From contig JASANE010028042.1 of the NCBI GenBank assembly GCA_030248225.1, positions 1 to 64,000 on the forward strand: DNA of 64,000 nt. Reading direction: 5' to 3'. Positions within the stretch are counted from its first letter, which is position 1, and the number at the start of each line of letters is the position of its first letter. Source of the DNA: Trileptium ribeirensis. Taxonomy: Eukaryota; Nematoda; Enoplea; Enoplida; Thoracostomopsidae. Below the pieces are notes generated by a model that ran no database searches, was not told the origin of the DNA, and saw nothing but the letters and a program-made list of their open reading frames with translations. The position numbers were made by a program, and so were the translations under genes. Shown here in pieces: positions 59,557 through 64,000 of this stretch.

Positions 59557-59942
59557 CCTGGCTTGTCCACAGCCCTCCGAAAAGTGGGGGGGGGAACTTC
59601 GGGGGCCCCCATGTTCATTCTCGGGGGAAATTTTAAAGTGGGGGGGTAAATTTTGCTTAAAAATACAAAATATTTCCATATTTTCATGCATTTTTACTAC
59701 TGTGAACGTACTTTCAAGCTAAAAAACAATATTTTAGCATTATAAATAGTGGTAATTAATGTTTAAAAAACAATTTGCAAACAAAGAACATAAATTTTCA
59801 AACATAAAAAATTTTTGGAATTAGTTGAACATGGGGGGTTTCGGCCGAGTGGGGGGACGGACATGGGGAAAATATCACGAACATGGGGGGATTTGGAAAG
59901 TTGGAGGGGGTCCCCCACCACCCCCCACTGTGGACAGGCCAG
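59557..59942. mobile_element. TTAA-flanked MITE
   Basis: A 386-bp element with inverted ends CCTGGCTTGTCCACAG and, at the right inverted, CTGGCCTGTCCACAG. It is flanked by TTAA(C) at 59553-59557 and 59943-59947. G-runs lie just inside both ends (gtgggggggggaac; ccccccac), with an AT-rich middle. TTAA targets are typical of piggyBac; superfamily assignment is tentative because terminal alignment is offset by one base. No ORF. Related copies at 63086-63565 and, diverged, 42370-42540. Confidence 0.72.
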
Positions 59943-59947
59943 TTAAC

Positions 59948-61083
<1,136 letters not shown>

Positions 61084-61195
61084 TGATAAATATTTTATAT
61101 TGTTATAGTTCTCGAAAGTAACGGTATAGCAACGTAAAATATATGGTTTTGTATTCTGCAGTTCAACATAACTTCATAGTATTATACTATTTAAG

Positions 61196-61262
61196 TGCTT
61201 TTCAACGGGTTTAGGTTCGACGAACGTGTTCCAGTATTTAGTTTGTATTCAGTTGTTTGATT
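61196..61262 (+). repeat. Fragment of repeat X
   Basis: gcttttcaacgggtttaggt and the following bases to attcagttgtttga match the sub-repeat of X at about 37200-37265. Lies just left of the hAT copy. Confidence 0.55.
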
Positions 61263-61302
61263 ATAATATATATGTATATATATTATATGTATATATATAT
61301 AT

Positions 61303-62527
61303 AAGGGAGTAAACTGGAATTCCGGTTCCGGCAAAAATCATGTTCCGGTGGCGGTTCCGGCAAAGGGCAAAAAGCATACCGGAACCGGAATTTCTGTTTA
61401 AAAATTTTGTAAGAAATTTTCCACATTTTTGCTTCATCTGTGGTTCAACCAATATGTAATATTATACACAATGATCAAGTTCCAATACAACAAAGCAAAC
61501 GAAAGGATTAACTCAGCAATTTACAGTGTGAAACGCAAGTAGGACACATAATTTCAGCAGGAATTTTTATCTTAACCTGCAGGAGTTAACAAAACAAAGC
61601 CAGGACGATGCTGGTAGCAGCTATTTTACACATTCATTGCGGGGTATGTTCGAAGTAAACCATCCAACTCGGTAACAGAGTGTGGATTACGTAGAAGTAC
61701 TTAGCGTAAGCTTGGCTAACATAAATTGCGTCAAGCACAAGCTTGTACTCTTGCAAAGTTTCTAAATCAGTCTACACTGAAGTAGCGTAACGTTATCTGC
61801 AACGTAGCCAGAAACTGCGTCCTTGGCAATGAACTGTATTCATTGAAACTGTGCAAGCAATATAGCAGTTGGTTTCATTTATAGCATTGTGATTAGAAAG
61901 TTATCATCATTATCATCTAACTGACGGACACTGGTTGCCCAACGCTAGCCTAAACCGTGTTTCTGACCACTGATCAGAAAAAGTATATATATCTTCTATT
62001 ATTTTATCTTAGAACCATATAAACCGATAATGTCAAGTTTCCTACATAATAACATGTAACAAACATAACATGTAATAACATGTGTAGTATAGAGAGGCGA
62101 CTCGAAACAGACCAAAAGTGTTTGTTCTACAGAGCGTAACTGTTTATTCTATGCACCATGCGTTATAAGCATATTCATTTTGACGCAATATACGCAAGGG
62201 TGTATAGTGGAAGGCTTTTTTTTGCTCTGGGGATCCAAAAACTGCCCTCCCCCCAGTTTGGAGAGCCCAGATATTGATAGATAAATGACCATTATTTAGC
62301 TTCCTCAGTCTCTTTAAAGTTCCGGAAAGCCAATAATGCTATCACAATACATTAAGTTTAACGTAAAAGTTATTTTTAACACATTTTACATCCACTGTAC
62401 CTGCATTTCTTCCTTCATCTATTTTATACTATATACTTTTCGAAGACTAGGTTCCGTATCCGGTTTAAATGGACGGTTCCGGTTGCTGGTTCCAGTTCCG
62501 GTAAATTTTGGTTCCGGTTATTCCCTG
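61303..62527 (+). mobile_element. Non-autonomous hAT-type element, second near-complete copy
   Basis: Same family as 45833-46973, opposite orientation. Left end aagggagtaaactggaattc, right end ggttccggttattccctg. Flanks atatatat (61295-61302) and atatgtat (62528-62535) are an imperfect 8-bp duplication, so it is older than the other copy. About 1.2 kb, no transposase. Confidence 0.85.
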
Positions 62528-62600
62528 ATATGTATATTTAAAATTTAATAGGATTTAATAATATATTTCTTAAATTTTATTATTTATTTGATGATTTATT

Positions 62601-63085
62601 GAAACTGAGTGAGCGAAGCGAATGGAGTTTCCTTTGATGCCGCAGTGGAAAAAATCGCGAAAATTTCTTTTTGTCTGTCAATGTTTTTCATAACTCATGC
62701 TCCGATCGCAACAAATATATTTTTGTTCGATAAAAGTGACGACGATGCTCACTTAAGTTCAGCGGGAATTGCTTAAACCCCGCGTGTGGTCAAAATGGCA
62801 AAAAATGGTTTTTAATGTTTATTTGCCAGAATTTGGCCTTGGGTACCAGCCTTTCGCAGGTCATATCTCGCGACACAGGCTTCGCATCGAAAAAATGGAG
62901 ATGGAATCAACTCTTAGATATCTACAACTTTGCTGACCACGACTTTTTTTTGTAGGACCACTCCCTGGGCCACTAGGGGCCTGAATATGGTTCATCGACC
63001 CTTTACCAAAAATTAGGATTTTTCAGATTTCGTCGCGTTATTGCTTGTACCTTATAATAAGTGCCTATTATCAAGCACACTGGAT
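62601..63085 (+). repeat. Dispersed repeat X, copy 4 (3'-truncated)
   Basis: Begins gaaactgagtgagcgaagcg, includes tctcgcgacacaggcttcgc and ctacaactttgctgaccacg, and ends near tattatcaagcacactggat where a MITE copy begins. Confidence 0.78.
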
Positions 63086-63565
63086 ACAATGTTATTCTCG
63101 GGAGAAATTTCAAAGTGCGGTGGAATTTTGCTTAAAAATGCTAGATATTTCTATATTTTCAGGTATTTTAACTGTTGTACAAATATTTTCAGGCTGTAAA
63201 AAGACTTTTTAGCATAAAAATATAGATAATTAATGTTAAAAAACATTTAGCATAGAAAAATGTCAATTTAGAGACAAAAGGTTTCCAGATAAAAAAAGCT
63301 AGATATTTCTATATTTTCAGGTATTTTAACTGTTGTACAAATATTTTCAGGCTGTAAAACGACCTTTTAGCATAAAAATATAGATAATTAATGTTAAAAA
63401 ACATTTAGCATAGACAATGTCAATTTAGAGACATAAAAGGTGTCCAGATTTAGTTTAACACGTGGGTTTCGGTGTAGTGGGGGGACGGATATGTTATAAT
63501 ATCTCACGAACATTGGGGGTTGTAAGTGGTATGTCCTTCTAACCCTGCCACTGTGGACAGGCCAG
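63086..63565. mobile_element. Second copy of the TTAA-flanked MITE, with internal duplication
   Basis: Matches 59610-59942 from ttctcgggagaaatttcaaa to the right end ctgtggacaggccag. The left end is missing. The AT-rich middle is present twice, with a 158-bp period (ctagatatttctatattttc at 63141 and 63299). Confidence 0.72.
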
Positions 63566-64000
63566 TTTATATTGCGCACATTGCCATTTATTTTCAGCTT
63601 GCTCCGTTTATTATTCGGAAACCATCCAATAACACATCCATTTCAGAAAATCAAACAAAATTGTTGCAGCCTGCTTTAGTTTGGGGAACAAAAAGTTTGT
63701 ATCTGGCTTAAATTGTCCAGTTTACAAGCAAAACTAGGTATGATAACAGATGCGCGTAAGCTTAGTATTATATTTCCGATAGCGGACGCTAAATAACTAT
63801 CTTTATGGCAACAGCAAGTGCGATAATTTTATTGCAAGAGTGACATCGAAACACTTCAACTCGTGCTGCACTTTTATACAGACATTCCGAAGTACCATGC
63901 TCATATAAAAACTTAAGACAGAGCCAAAAATGAAATTTCAGCGACACTCTACATGAATGCATTATAAGTGTGTACACCATGGTAGATCTTTTGTTAGAAT
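63566..64000. other. Intron sequence, nothing recognised
   Basis: AT-rich sequence to the end of the window; no exon of the kinase found. Confidence 0.5.

Overview
The window is animal (metazoan) nuclear DNA, about 37-40% GC by eye, gene-poor and rich in repeats. Nothing in it looks bacterial. The one host gene I can identify is a MARK/PAR-1 type serine/threonine protein kinase on the + strand. Five consecutive coding exons (35722-35973, 38484-38537, 42097-42145, 44722-44787, 61001-61071) all have GT/AG borders and matching phases. Its introns are large (2.5, 3.6, 2.6 and 16.2 kb) and full of transposon remains. The 5' exons before 35722 and the rest of the kinase after 61071 were not found. 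I cannot name the species.

Layout. 1-13140 is a 113-bp satellite in two opposite orientations meeting at a palindrome centred on 6154; the left arm is very noisy and the right arm clean. 13141-14038 is a 174-bp satellite. 15384-16104 holds five copies of a 144-bp repeat. 16.3-25.5 kb is mostly unassignable sequence with short local duplications. 25.5-28.9 kb is a decayed CR1/Jockey-like LINE on the - strand. 30322-31851 is a well-preserved Merlin-type (IS1016/ISXO2-like) DNA transposon with an intact transposase, ~212-bp inverted termini and a perfect 9-bp target duplication. 32.2-35.5 kb holds two arrays of a ~340-bp repeat next to hAT-like fragments. From 35.7 kb onward the MARK gene begins.

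The MARK introns contain: recurrent copies of an unnamed ~1.1-kb repeat (called X here); a complete non-autonomous hAT element with an 8-bp target duplication (45833-46973) and a second nearly complete copy (61303-62527); a gypsy-like gag pseudogene on the - strand (47940-49243); an imperfect CTG/TTG trinucleotide tract (49893-50276); a broken - strand gene (50281-52842) joining an N-terminal PWWP domain to a transposase-like RNase H-type family; a 3.2-kb minisatellite with 38 hairpin-capable cores (52985-56140); and small TTAA-flanked elements (59557-59942, 63086-63565).

The most interesting items are the PWWP-transposase-like gene, because PWWP domains read the H3K36 methylation typical of transcribed gene bodies and this copy lies in a gene intron; the long-TIR intact Merlin element; and the inverted satellite whose one-sided noise suggests a fold-back read or assembly artefact. 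Most long ORFs in the satellites and microsatellites are by-products of repetition and are not annotated as genes.
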